Positions 1-10,542 are shown, numbered from the stretch's first letter. The stretch is DNA of 59,934 nt from Mesostigma viride (GCA_009746045.1 RPFO01001694.1:1-59934), one strand, 5' to 3'. Made by a program: numbers and translations. Notes: generated by a model not told the origin, from the sequence alone.

Positions 1-298
1 TGGGTGGGTGGGTGGGTGGTGGGTGGGTGGGTGGGTGGGTGGGTGGGTGGGTGGGTGGGTGGGTGGGTGGGTGGGTGGGTGGGTGGGTGGGTGGGTGGGT
101 GGGTGGGGGTGGGTGGGGGTGGGTGGGTGGGTGGGTGGGTGGGTGGGTGGGTGGGTGGGTGGGTGGTGGGTGGGTGGGTGGTGGGTGGGTGGGTGGGTGG
201 GTGGGTGGTGGGTGGGTGGGTGGGTGGGTGGGTGGGTGGGTGGTGGGTGGTGGGTGGGTGGGTGGGTGGGTGGGTGGGTGGGTGGGTGGGTGGGGGGT
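1..298. repeat. (GGGT)n microsatellite
   Basis: About 300 bases of nearly pure GGGT repeat, with occasional GGT or GGGGGT interruptions. The G strand could form G-quadruplexes. It is not the TTTAGGG or TTTTAGGG telomere repeat of green algae. The window begins inside it, so its true left edge is unknown. The long reading frames across it are only translations of the repeat. Confidence 0.97.
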
Positions 299-1340
299 GG
301 GAGGAGGGAGGGAGGGAGGGAGGGAGGAGGGAGGGAGGGAGGGAGGGAGGGAGGGAGGGAGGGAGGGAGGGAGGGAGGGAGGGAGGGAGGGAGGGAGGGA
401 GGGAGGGAGGGAGGGAGGGAGGGAGGGAGGAGGGAGGGAGGGAGGGAGGGAGGGAGGGAGGAGGGAGGGAGGGAGGGAGGGAGGGAGGGAGGGAGGGAGG
501 GAGGAGGAGGGAGGGAGGGAGGGAGGGAGGGAGGGAGGAGGGAGGGAGGGAGGGAGGGAGGGAGGGAGGGAGGGAGGGAGGGAGGGAGGGAGGGAGGGAG
601 GGAGGAGGGAGGGAGGGAGGGAGGGAGGGAGGGAGAGGAGGGAGGGAGGAGGGAGGAGGGAGGGAGGGAGGAGGGAGGGAGGGAGGGAGGGAGGAGGGAG
701 GAGGGAGGGAGGGAGGGAGGGAGGGAGGGAGGGAGGGAGGGAGGGAGGGAGGGAGGAGGGAGGGAGGGAGGGAGGGAGGGAGGGAGGGAGGGAGGGAGGG
801 AGGAGGGAGGGAGGGAGGGAGGGAGGGAGGGAGGAGGGAGGGAGGGAGGGAGGGAGGGAGGGAGGGAGGGAGGAGGGAGGGAGGGAGGGAGGGAGGGAGG
901 GAGGGAGGGGGAGGGAGGGAGGGAGGGAGGGAGGAGGAGGGAGGGAGGGAGGGAGGGAGGGAGGGAGGAGGGAGGGAGGGAGGGAGGAGGGAGGGAGGGA
1001 GGGAGGGAGGGAGGAGGGAGGGAGGGAGGGAGGGAGGGAGGGAGGGAGGGAGGGAGGGAGGGAGGAGGGAGGGAGGAGGGAGGGAGGGAGGGAGGGAGGG
1101 AGGGAGGAGGGAGGGAGGGAGGGAGGGAGGGAGGGAGGGAGGGAGGGAGGGAGGGAGGGAGGGAGGGAGGGAGGAGGGAGGGAGGAGGGAGGGAGGGAGG
1201 GAGGGAGGGAGGGAGGGAGGGAGGGAGGGAGGGAGGGAGGGAGGGAGGGAGGGAGGGAGGGAGGGAGGGAGGGAGGGAGGGAGGGAGGGAGGGAGGGAGG
1301 GAGGGAGGGAGGGAGGGAGGGAGGGAGGAAGGGAGTGGAT
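299..1340. repeat. (GGGA)n microsatellite with GGA interruptions
   Basis: About 1.04 kb of all-purine GGGA repeat directly joined to the GGGT array. Single missing bases produce GGAGGGA interruptions at irregular spacing; the last 130 bases or so are uninterrupted. An uninterrupted homopurine strand of this length can form triplex (H-DNA). Reading frames here give only Gly, Arg and Glu and are not genes. Confidence 0.97.
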
Positions 1341-1347
1341 CGGTCAC

Positions 1348-1812
1348 TCACAGCAGTTTATTCCCACCCCAGCAGGGCCCCTCCCTCACATCCGGCTGCA
1401 AAATCTGCTTGATGTCGCTTCTCTCTAGAATAAGCCGCACAGCCCTGATGCGAGCAAACGGCTCGCCATCATACTGTCGCTCACTGATGCTTTATACGCG
1501 CTTTCCGTAAGATGAAAACATGACGGAAAAGAGAGACTCGGGGAAAGGGGATACGGTGAAATACTTGTCTGCTACCGGCCGGGGTTTCAACAGCGAAGAA
1601 ATTCGCACCTGAATGTGCACATACCACTCCGTCACGTCGACAACGGTCTTGCATCGCAATCGTTTCACAGACGCGGCAGCAAAAATTGCTGGCGGCATTG
1701 ACATGCTCGCCGCAGTTAACGAACGTGCGGAGGTCCGTTTTAGCCCCTGACGCCACGGCGTCTTTGATGCCAAGAACGCCTGCAAAAGACACGATATCGG
1801 GCACAAAAGCAC
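1348..1812 (-). pseudogene. unidentified ORF remnant with one in-frame stop
   Basis: On the minus strand one frame is open from 1812 to a TAA at 1492-1494 and then continues open in the same frame to a TGA at 1348-1350. The text on both sides of the TAA has varied, protein-like composition (for example YFTVSPFPESLFSVMF upstream and QYDGEPFARIRAVRLILE downstream). I do not recognise the family. It could be the last exon(s) of a host gene with a nonsense mutation, a short intron I cannot resolve, or chance. The upstream part 1660-1812 is less convincing. Confidence 0.25.
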
Positions 1813-2290
1813 TTAAAAACGGATTACGGGTCTGCGACGCCTGGCCCAGCCTAGAAATTGGATTAAAAATCGCGCCAGCTCGGTTAAAGCAAACTGAGCC
1901 GGTAATGAAAAAAGTGCTTCGGTCAAGGCCTTAAAAACTAAAAAATGCGTCGGTTAGTGTCAAAAACCAGATGTTAGGGCGACTTTCATCGGGAAAATTT
2001 TTTGCTGCAGGTAGGTGGGGTCGAGAGAAAATCGGCGACAAAACAGGCACCCACCTGTGAATGACGCCAAAATGGAAGGACTCCGCAGAATTTGTGGCGA
2101 AAAAAAATAACGGCAAGTAATATATGACCCTAGGAGCATACACTAAAATTTCCAGCCTCGATACTGCCTTTTTATTCGCTAGCCATTCTTAGCTATCCTG
2201 ACCAGAATGGCCGATGAATGGTTGATAATTTCCTCGGGGATTGAAAGGAAATACCTGCTGCACACCTTGTGACATCGGTTGTGACACCCA
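1813..2290. other. no recognisable feature
   Basis: AT-richer sequence between the possible ORF remnant and the foldback repeat. Short reading frames on both strands show no motif I can support. Confidence 0.6.
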
Positions 2291-2575
2291 TGTCTCAACA
2301 TGTTTGTAGTTGGTTTGTAGTTGGTGTCTCGGTGTCTCAGAAACTCGTGGTCCGCATTGAGTGGGTGTCACGGTGTCACGACATCTGATTGGCCCGGTTC
2401 AGATTCGCCCCAAATTAAAAAAAAAAAAAAACGAATTAAAAAAAAATTAAAAAAAAAACGAATCTGAACCGGGCCAATCAGATGTCGTGACACCGTGACA
2501 CCCACTCAATGCGGACCACGAGTTTCTGAGACACCGAGACACCAACTACAAACCAACTACAAACATGTTGAGACA
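2291..2575. repeat. foldback (inverted) repeat, MITE-like
   Basis: Two arms of about 116 bases, 2291-2406 and 2460-2575, are near-perfect reverse complements. They are separated by a 53-base A-rich spacer. The arms contain GTGTCAC-type octamers also found as tandem arrays at 3479 and 3630. No transposase is present. A target duplication is not clear by eye, so whether this is a mobile MITE or a hairpin within a larger repeat is open. Confidence 0.85.
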
Positions 2576-2818
2576 CCGTGACACCGTGCGCTTTCACCCC
2601 GAATTCACGAGAGCGGCAGCGATGGTGATCGCTGCCAAATGAGGTAACATGGGCTAAACAACTCGGGCAGACCGGGCTGGCGTGACATCCCGGTCTGCCA
2701 TGTTTTATTCCCCCCCACACATGGCGTGGGGATCTACGTTTGCCATCTGCCAACGTAGAAATAGATGGGGAGGGGGGGGGACAAATGATGTTTGCAACAT
2801 TGCCCAGTTGACATAGCC

Positions 2819-3196
2819 ATGGCGAGACCCGGCGTTTTCATGGAGCCCAGTGCGGGGGCGCTGGGTTGGCAGGTTTTGGGAATGTTCTTCTTGCTATTAC
2901 TCCTGGGCGTCGTCGTGTTCAATATGATGGCGAGGCGCGGGGTCCGGTTATCTGCAGCCGCCGTGTTGGCGAAATGCACCCAGGATTCGTCCTTGGCTGC
3001 GGCACTTTGCAGGGACTGGGACTGTGGTTGTGGCCGCCATTGTTTGAGAAGCGTGCATTTCGAGGAGCTCAGGACGATGAGGACCGACATGTGGTCTAAG
3101 AAGCCTGCGGATCGGAAAGAGTTTATAAAGAACCAGCTTTTTCAGGCCGGCCAGCGAGAAACTGAAATCCCGGCAAGTGATTTCATGACAAAGTGA
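2819..3196 (+). CDS. hypothetical protein with membrane segment and Cys-rich motif
   Basis: An ATG at 2819 opens a 125-residue frame ending at TGA 3194-3196. An earlier in-frame TTG is not a plausible start. A hydrophobic stretch lies near residues 20-40. Near residues 70-90 there is a Cys/His cluster (CGCGRHCL) followed by a charged helix containing LRTMRTDMW and ADRKEFI. That pattern of Cys cluster then Arg-rich helix resembles, to my eye, the N-terminal segment of some eukaryotic DNA-transposon proteins. It could equally be a first exon of a host gene. No downstream catalytic domain is visible. It sits between a foldback repeat and GTGTCACG arrays, which favours a mobile-element remnant. 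Confidence 0.3.
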   Translation: MARPGVFMEPSAGALGWQVLGMFFLLLLLGVVVFNMMARRGVRLSAAAVLAKCTQDSSLAAALCRDWDCGCGRHCLRSVHFEELRTMRTDMWSKKPADRKEFIKNQLFQAGQRETEIPASDFMTK

Positions 3197-3478
3197 TTTT
3201 GATGGTTGCTTGCATGCATATTAAGTGAGACAGCTATTCCTGGACGCATGGCGTGCCAACATATATAAGTTGTTACCAGATATTAATCACATGCCCTATT
3301 GAAGCGACGTTGGACCGCATAAACGAGGAATGGCTGAACTTGTCATGACCCGGCAAGGTACCTACACGCACAACAAGAATACATCAACATGAGACGATAT
3401 ATGGTGAGATGACCGAGATGTATGGAGAAATGAATGTCTCTACTAGGATTATTATGAAGGTGTATACGTGGTATTTGC

Positions 3479-3534
3479 GGTGTCACGGTGTCACGGTGTC
3501 ACGGTGTCACGGTGTCACGGTGTCACGGTGTCAG
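3479..3534. repeat. 8-bp tandem repeat (GGTGTCAC)7
   Basis: Seven head-to-tail copies of GGTGTCAC, the last ending in G. The same octamer recurs at 3630-3669 and in the foldback arms at 2291-2575. There are no spacers, so this is a simple tandem array, not a CRISPR. Confidence 0.95.
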
Positions 3535-3629
3535 AAGCATAGGTAAAACTTGCAATGACCCATTGAATACATCATCCCCATTAATAATCACTGCATACCT
3601 GCAAAGATGTGTGTTTATATGCATTTTGA

Positions 3630-3669
3630 GGTGTCACGGTGTCACGGTGTCACGATGTCACGGTGTCAC
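3630..3669. repeat. 8-bp tandem repeat (GGTGTCAC)5
   Basis: Five copies of the same octamer as at 3479, one with an A in place of G. The two arrays are about 100 bases apart. Confidence 0.9.
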
Positions 3670-3793
3670 GGGTCCTATGAACTTCCCCTTCCTCAGAGAC
3701 TTAAGTGGAAACTTTAAATTCAATAAAATACAACTTTTCAAAATGAACTACAAATTGCGTGTTCTAGTACAAATCCAGACGAGCTTAGGGAGT

Positions 3794-5201
3794 CTAGCCC
3801 GCTGGGGGCGTCCACATCTTAAGTTGTTGATCATCAGGTCCCCGCCCCGCCAGTACACCTTGGGCTTCTGGGGGTCCAGGTTGCATGTGGCGGATCGAGG
3901 TATTCAGGCCACAGGTCGCGTCGCTGCTGCTGCTGAGCGGGGGTCAGGTTGTCGTCCAGCCGGTCCAGGTGAGGTCGATCGTGCAATTCCTCTTGCGACG
4001 AGAAAGGAACCGCTGCTTGTCCTCAGGGCAGGGGAAGGTGAGCAGGACTGGTGGGGGAGCCGCCTTGTGCCGTGAGTGGGGAAGGCGGTGGCACCCGCGC
4101 AGTTCTACCTCACTCTACCAAGCCCATGAGGGTAAGGAGCTGGTCCTTGAGCTCGAGTCGGCAAGGGACCAAGCTGGCCGGGTGGTTGACGTAGACCTCA
4201 CCTGGCTTCTGGGGGAAGCGACGCAGCATGCACCACTTGGCATTCGCGGCGAGCGCGGTCGGTGGCCTCCCGTTGTTCGGCCTGGCGGTGGTCCTCCAGG
4301 TCCTGGATTTTAGTGGCGTCAGTGCACTGTGAGGCGGTCGCTGACCACAGCAGGTCCGCATAGGAGAGCGGCGTGAGGTTGCCAGCATCGATCCTGCCGG
4401 GGTGCCGGGCTGGGCTGCGATGGTCGGTGGCCGTCTGCTCGATCCGCTATCCTTGGGACCTGTGCGGCCAGGGCCTCGGTGTGGGCGGTGATGGCTTCAA
4501 GCTTCTTCATGAGCACGCCGCACTTTCCCTCCATGCACCTGGTTGAGGCGGGAGAGGAGGGCGGCAATGATGTGCATATCAGAAGACTGCGCCACGGTCT
4601 GCAGCGCCGTGAGCTCAGCTAGAGGTTGAAGCTTGTCCGGGCGACCTTGGTTTCCGTGTTGGAGACCTTCAGGCCTCCACCGTGTTGAGCGCCGTGGTCA
4701 TCAATGTCACCTTCTCGGCCAGCGGCCAGGTCACGTGCTCGATCCTCCAGCACTGCTCGGATGTCATCCTTGCAGAGGGAGGGAGCCGAGGTGGCTGCCG
4801 GCTGCGCAGGCCGGGCTGGGTTGCGAAGCTTAGCGACGATGGCCTATAACAGTTAGCTGGAAGAAGCTGCACAGGATAGCGAGGCGGTGGTTGAGCTCTG
4901 GCCAGGCGAGGAACCCCTCCAGGTCGTCGGCGGGGATGGGCCCAGTACGGGCCAAAGGAGCTTGCGTTCCTTGGTGCTAAGAACTGGACTATATTTCGGC
5001 GCATTCTTCCTTCAAGGTCAGTTGCAGCCAGTTGCTGAAAGAAATGCGTTCGTAGTCTGGTAGGTACATACTTTCGCCATAGTTTTGTGTTCGTTGCACT
5101 GGTTTCTTGGGCTCGGGCGAGGCGCTTGGCGATGGGTTTGCTGGCGATGAGTTTGCGAGCCCAGACGGCTGGGCAAGAATAATGGCGAGTGTGCGACCCA
5201 T
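3794..5201 (-). pseudogene. decayed L1-like LINE ORF1
   Basis: The minus strand carries protein-like blocks scattered over all three frames, which indicates several frameshifts. In order they are: YERISFSNWLQLTLKEE near 5050; ADDLEGFLAWPELNHRLAIL near 4900; a helical MKKLEAITAHTEALAAQ near 4500; LTFPCPEDKQRFLSRRK near 4030; LDDNLTPAQQQ near 3960; and KVYWRGGDLMIN near 3830, with a stop at 3794-3796. The last three match the RRM-like core and C-terminal domain pattern of L1-type ORF1 proteins (compare LSIDDYYTPEQLEARAA in the intact ORF1 at 35566-37035). No ORF2 lies beside it. The ORF1 assignment is an inference from motif resemblance. Confidence 0.55.
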
Positions 5202-5639
5202 AAAATACGAGCTCCAGTATGTATCTTGATGGAGGGCAAATTTAAAAAGCCGGGCCTAGCGACGTCAAAGGTGGAAAATAACCTGTCGACGTCAAAGTCG
5301 CGCTCGGACCAGCTAGGTTCACCTGGGCGACTGCGCTTGGGCTCAGTCAGGCGATGCAGAGGGCGAGGCAAGCCCGGCCGGGAGGGACCTGGGCGACCAC
5401 CAGGCACCAGTGCGCGACTAGGTCATCTAGTCGCTCTACACGTAAGCCAGCCATACTTTCAATGCACAAGGCTACACATTTCCATCTCCATTCATATTCA
5501 TCATCCTGAACGACTCGAAAACGCGGACTAGATAACGGCAGGCTCGAGCTACCATGGTCCGGATTCTCCCGATTTCTGGCCTGCGCTGGTTGTCTCCTTG
5601 ATATAAAAAGCATGCTAGACAAGACCCCTAGGGTCGAGG

Positions 5640-5790
5640 GCACGATAGATATAGAGTAGGATTGTTTTTGTAGATAGCTTAGACCGGGTAGGATTGCGTG
5701 TACCCATCCATCCTTACATCCATCGGGGGTAATGCTCCGTGACTACCCAATGGGAGCACGAGTTTAATTAATTACTTAATTAATTTCCAC
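5640..5790 (+). mobile_element. LINE 3' tail fragment
   Basis: A stretch with CCCATCCATCC and a TAATTAATTA-type tail at about 5763-5790 resembles the 3' untranslated end of the LINE that finishes at 40757 (CCATCCATTCCATCCC, then ATTAATTAATTAAT). It points in the plus direction, opposite to the ORF1 remnant beside it. This may be the 3' end of a rearranged LINE insertion. Confidence 0.35.
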
Positions 5791-6493
5791 GCGTGGCATG
5801 TTGATTGGTATATTGAATCAGAGTTTTACTTTGCCAAATGAACATAAGGCAGGCCGCAAAAGGCCGTGCCGTACTGGTGGGCAGGCGTATTGGTGAATGG
5901 TACTTCGACCCAAATTCCATCCTTTCGTGTCATTTACAGTGACTTGAACAACTCGATCACGTTGCTGGTGCAAGGGCAGACTAAAGATTTCTGTGAGCAT
6001 CACCTCTGTCAACTAATAGCTGCTGTCCCATTTCACTCGCTACAAAAGCACCCCATCGGCAGAAAACAACCTCCATATGACACTGGCTACGCCTTTGCAA
6101 ACCTCGGGCAAGAACCATTTAAGCGCTGTGCCCATTCAATCAACGTCAATCGTCACAATCCTCTGAGAGATGCGATTGTGGACCTCCACATACTTGCTCA
6201 AATCCTTACACATCTAGGTGGAGGGTCATCACGGCTCCAGACTTACGCTGCTGATGTCTCATACCTAGGCACCAACCAGCACCAGCGGCTGGCCGCAACT
6301 TAAGCCGCCTAAGAAGAGGGACCTTCAACACAATTGAATGTTGGGTGTATGTAGGGCGAAGTCGAGGGCTTGCGTACAATTAAGTAGAGCCAGTGCTCTA
6401 TGGCCTCCACGCGGAGACCAGCCTGTCACCGGCACACAGTTGCACGTCGATTGGGGTCTTTGGGTCACTACGGAACACTACAATACCGTTCCA
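5791..6493. other. no recognisable gene; one unsupported plus-strand ORF
   Basis: The longest frame is 5866-6303 on the plus strand (about 145 codons). It has normal-looking composition but no motif I recognise, no clear promoter and no splice partner. I treat it as unassigned sequence between the LINE fragment and the minisatellite. Confidence 0.4.
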
Positions 6494-6660
6494 ATATAAT
6501 GCCGTTGTCTCCTTGATATAATGCCGTTGTCTCCTTGAATAATGCCGTTGTCTCCTTGATATAATGCCGTTGTCTCCTTGATATAATGCCGTTGTCTCCT
6601 TGATATAATGCCGTTGTCTCCTTGATATAATGCCGTTGTCTCCTTCATATAATGCCGTTC
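6494..6660. repeat. 22-bp minisatellite
   Basis: About seven and a half copies of a 22-base unit containing TGCCGTTGTCTCCTTGATA. One copy lacks two bases and the last has a substitution. The core GTTGTCTCCTTGATA is also the end of a 38-base sequence found at 5566-5603 and 11407-11444. Confidence 0.95.
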
Positions 6661-6784
6661 CAATCAGCGGTGGCGCCACCTGCCACCGCCCAACCGCATT
6701 ACTGCGCACCGCCAAGTTGCGCCTGCCCATCTCCCCCGCGGTGCCGCCGCTTGAGAGCTTGCGCATGTCTGCACCTTGAGCGCT

Positions 6785-7588
6785 TCACCACCGCTTCTGC
6801 ACCTTGAGCGCCAGCTTCATCTCCAGGCCAGGGAAGTGCAGCGGCACCTTGTAGTTGCCCAGCTTGGTGATGGACTCGGCCAGCTGCACCGCGCGCGGGT
6901 CGACCTCAATCTGCAGCTGCTTGCGGATCTGGGGGCAAAGGGGGGGTTGGCGAGGGGTGCGACAGGATGGGGGGGCCGACAAATGGTGTGGGGGGTTGGC
7001 ATTTGGGGGGGGGGGGGGGGAGCCAACAAATGGGGGGGGGGTATATCAGGGGGGGGACAATGAAGTGGCAGGGATGAAGGGGGAGCCACCAAGAGGAAGG
7101 GGGACGGAAGAGGGGAGGGAGGGGCAGCATGTGTGGCGCATGCCATGTGTTGCAATGTGGTGGAGCGCACCAGGGACAGCTGGCACGAGTAGACATCAGC
7201 CGACAAGCTGCGAGCAGGTGGGAGAAGGGGGGCACAGTGCCAAGCACGGGGATGGGAAGGGGACGGGAAGGGGACGGGAAGGGGATAGATGCGATACAAA
7301 AGAGGTATGGCGACAAGGATGGCGATGACATAATGGTTGCAAGCCGCGGTATTCAAACCATGCTACATCTGGGTGTGCGCTGGCCCACTCGTGTCAGGCA
7401 TGGGGCATTGGGTGGCGTGGGGCATGGTGTGGCCTGGGGCATGAGTGGGGCATGGGGCATGGTGTGGCCTGGGGCATGAGTAGGGCATGGGGCATGGTGT
7501 GGCATGGGGCATGAATAGGGCATGGGGCACGATGCCAAGAAGATGGCACTGCAGCTTGTCTGCTGCTGGGCATGCTGCTGTTGAGCAT

Positions 7589-7626
<38 letters not shown>

Positions 7627-7685
7627 CCACCACACCACCAACAACAACTTAAGCAAACAGACAAGAAAAAAGGACCCCCACCCCC

Positions 7686-7764
<79 letters not shown>

Positions 7765-9466
7765 AGCACCCCCATCAGCACTTCACTCCATCAAAAGCGA
7801 CACCCCACGCACCCCCTCCACCAGCACACAATGAAGGTGCTACTAGTGCACGTACCCCCTCCACCACGTCGGCCGCGGTCACCGGCTCGTGCAACGTGTC
7901 CTCCTTGGAGTAGCGGCGCAGCTTCTAAGGATGTGGGGCCAGGGGTCAAGGGGGGGGGGCGGCAGGGGGCCGGGACAGGGAGGGGGAAAACCGCCCGGTG
8001 TCCAAGCATTAGGTTTGTGTGAGCCAACCACAGCCGCCAGCCGTAGGTGTGTGTGAGCCAACTACAGCCGCCAGCCGTAGGTGTGTGTGAGCCAACCACA
8101 GCCGCCAGCCGTAGGTGCCCTCACCACAAGCCCGCAACACGTTTTGGTGATGAAACCACCCGCCCCAATCTGAGGAAATCCCCCTATGCCTGTCCCCCTA
8201 TGGCTATCGCCCTATGCCTGTCCCCCTATGGCTATCGCCCTATGCCTGTCCCCCTATGGCTATCGCCCTATGCCTGTCCCCCTATGGCTATCGCCCTACT
8301 AACGAGCCACAGCGATGGCATCACAAGCGGAACCGCGCATCAGCCAGCCAACAGCGAGACCTCCCCCAAACACAGTCATGAACAACCAGCCGTACTTGCG
8401 CACAGCGCATCACCAACCAAGGGGTGTCCATGCCTCTGCTTCGTCCCTGACCACTGCCCTGACCACTGCCCTGACCACCCTCCTCCTTTCTTTTTTCACC
8501 AGCACACGCACAGCAAACTTTTGCCATCACACGCACCACATTTCTTTTGTGCCATCACACACAGCACATTTCTTTTGTGCCATCACACGCACCACGGCCC
8601 CCTTCCCACGCACAGCGGCTCCCTTCGCAAAAACACCCACCACGGCGCCCTTCTCCAGCCGCGATGCCACGTGGTTGATCTCCTGCGACGCGCGCTCGCG
8701 CAGGCGGGACTCGCGCGCATCCTTCACCAGCGCCGCAAACGTGGGGTCGGGCGCCTGGGGGGGCAGGGGACATGGGGGCAGATGCAAGCAGGCATGCACC
8801 ACACAGGAGCAGATCAAATGAAAGAAGCCCACCACGACCCAGGCAGTGGCGGGCAGCACCGGGAGGAGGCAGCGTGTGAGATGAGTTCTCTGCCGCAACA
8901 CGTGGCAAGCGTCACCGCATGATGCTATTATATATATATGTATATATATACTAATATGGTGTCCCTTCATAATGCCGGGGTGCGGGAGTGCACAGACGCG
9001 CGGCGAACGCAAGACGGGGGCTCGATAGTCGATACTGACCTCGCTCCACTTTTTGCCCAGCTCCAGGTTCGTTGGTGTCCCATACACTGCCAGTTTGCGC
9101 GGGTAGAGGTAGTTACGCATATATCCTGGCGAGGCCTGTATTACAGTGCCCTTGGGCCCCAGGTCGATCATGTTCTGCGTAATTCACAGGGCCATGTTCA
9201 CAGGGCAATGTTCACAGGGCAATAATTCACACGGCGACGAAAGCAGCGCGGATAGGCAAGCTCGGATAAGCACAAGTATCTGGGGGCAACTGCTTATTGC
9301 GAAAAGCCAGCTGTAAGCGCATGCTGACTGTTCCAACAGCATGAAAAAAAATCAATAGCTAACTGCCTACCTCCTTTAAAACTACCGTCACCGTTTTCGA
9401 TGAATACTCGCGACTTCCGCATCTGGATGCAAGAGTGCAGGCAAAAGCCCCCAACCGGCTACGCAT
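6785..9466 (-). CDS. MRPL9: mitochondrial large-subunit ribosomal protein bL9 (5 exons)
   Basis: bL9 binds 23S-type rRNA at the base of the L1 stalk. Exons on the minus strand are 9466-9371, 9174-9040, 8754-8641, 7924-7856 and 6928-6785 (stop included), giving 185 residues. Each exon is a whole number of codons, so all four introns are phase 0; donors are GTAGGC, GTCAGT, GTGGGT and GTACGT, and all acceptors end AG. Exon 1 has an Arg/Ser/Ala-rich, acid-poor leader ending REYSS, like a mitochondrial presequence, then TVTVVLKE. Exon 2 gives the bL9 N-domain signature (IDLGPKG, SPGYMRNYLYPRKLAV). Exon 3 is the charged connecting helix. Exons 4-5 form the C-domain (EPVTAADVVEG, then IRKQLQIEVDP, LGNYKVPLHFPGLEMKL). 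The start is the ATG at 9466, just upstream of the leader. The mitochondrial rather than plastid assignment rests on the leader and the LHFPGLEM-type C-domain. Introns 3 and 4 are packed with tandem repeats. It points away from TRAPPC2 across 1.08 kb. Confidence 0.92.
7419..7530. repeat. 35-bp minisatellite in bL9 intron 4
   Basis: Three imperfect copies, period 35, each containing GGGGCATGGTGTGG. They start at about 7419, 7454 and 7489. They lie within the last intron of the bL9 gene. Confidence 0.85.
7589..7624. repeat. (CA)n microsatellite
   Basis: About 18 CA dinucleotides inside bL9 intron 4. Cys-Val and Thr-His reading frames across it are repeat translations. Confidence 0.97.
7690..7763. 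repeat. (CA)n microsatellite
   Basis: About 37 CA dinucleotides inside bL9 intron 4, about 65 bases from the previous CA run and about 90 bases downstream (in gene direction) of exon 4. Confidence 0.97.
8021..8117. repeat. 34-bp minisatellite in bL9 intron 3
   Basis: Three copies with period 34, starting at 8021, 8055 and 8089. Each contains GAGCCAAC and CAGCCGCCAGCCGTAGG. One copy has a C-to-T change. Confidence 0.92.
8183..8297. repeat. 28-bp minisatellite in bL9 intron 3
   Basis: Four copies with period 28 from 8183. Each contains CCTATGCCTGTCCCCC and TATGGCTATCGC. They are nearly identical, so this is a young array within the intron. Confidence 0.95.
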
Positions 9467-10542
9467 TTTCGTTTCGACAACAGTTGAAAGGCAGTAGATA
9501 TAAAAACCTTTAGGTTCGTGCGAAACCCCCAACCTGCCGTGCCTCCCCAGAGATATCAAGCTACACCAAGCCGCATCCTGGAATGCCCATCTTGACCGCG
9601 TTATAGGAATACAAAGCCCGTCAGCAAGAAAAGTTCAGGATAGCTGCGTTGTGGCTGTGAAAGGCAGCCTGGTCCGGTCGAAATATGTTCGGCGCACAAT
9701 TATGTCGCCCTAGGAACCGCAATTCATTATAAATGCTCGGAACCTGCGGTGCGACTGCATGCGACTGCCAGGTGAGACTCATTTTGGCCAAGTACTGGCG
9801 CATACTGCCGGCTGCGGGCTGCCACGTGGTAACAAACGCCAGAAAGCTTGTTGCAACGTCAACGTTGCATGCAACTTGCAAGGCCTCTAGGCAGTAGGCC
9901 AATGCCTGCTGGCCTGCGGCTGGCAGGACTATGTTAACCCGCTTTCGACGAGATGCCTGCATAAGCGTGAGCACCCACCAACCTGCCGCCTGGCATGGCA
10001 AATTATTGGCAACCTGACTCCCTGTACTCTGTAGTCCTGAGATGCCATGCCAAATGAGTCATGAGATGCTACTTATGTCCACATCACTGTCCACAACTCC
10101 ACATCCGAGTCCGTTACTCGATGCTTTTAGGCTCGGCTGCAGGTGATCCAGACAAATATAATTACCGGTGTGCGTGCGAGGCCCGGCCCTAAATAAGTAA
10201 AGTAGATCCCACGTAACTATTGGCGCCGATACTTCTTAGTTTTAAGGCAACCGCCAAGCGGGTTGGAGGCCCAACCCGAGTTGTGTGTCGGTGGGAACTG
10301 CCGAACTGGGATACCTATGGAGCCAGTGACACCTCGGCAGTAACGGGAAGTCTCGCCCATCGAATGCCAAGGTCCTTCTGATGCGTTTAGACATGCAGAC
10401 GATCGCTTGTCTAGTAATTGTTTGCGACTCATTGGAATGAGCGGCAAATTTGGCTCGGGTATCTGTTGATCGCAGCTCGCACGTTGAGCGAGGGGAGCTT
10501 TCGAAGCGCGTGCGCTAGTCTCCGCGACGGTGGCCCTGCAAA
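9467..10542. other. divergent intergenic region between bL9m and TRAPPC2
   Basis: About 1.08 kb separating the two host genes, which are transcribed away from each other, so both promoters should lie here. A TATA-like ATATAAAAA occurs near 9498-9506 just upstream of the bL9 ATG, but it is not clearly oriented for that gene. Two minus-strand frames (9621-10001, 10217-10642) have no recognisable motif, and the second overlaps the TRAPPC2 start. Confidence 0.6.

Noticed and set aside
1-300. Telomere at the window start
   Set aside because: The unit is GGGT, not TTTAGGG or TTTTAGGG, and the array changes to GGGA inward.
4-1510. Three long overlapping reading frames of Gly/Trp/Val and Gly/Arg/Glu
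   Set aside because: All three plus-strand frames are open because the repeat has no stop codons; they are translations of microsatellite.
3479-3669. CRISPR-like array
   Set aside because: Head-to-tail 8-bp units with no spacers, in a eukaryotic context.
5866-6303. 145-codon plus-strand ORF
   Set aside because: No motif, no supporting context and similar open frames on the other strand; kept only as unassigned sequence.
7353-7834. Cys-Val and Thr-His rich ORFs
   Set aside because: They are translations of CA repeats inside a bL9 intron.
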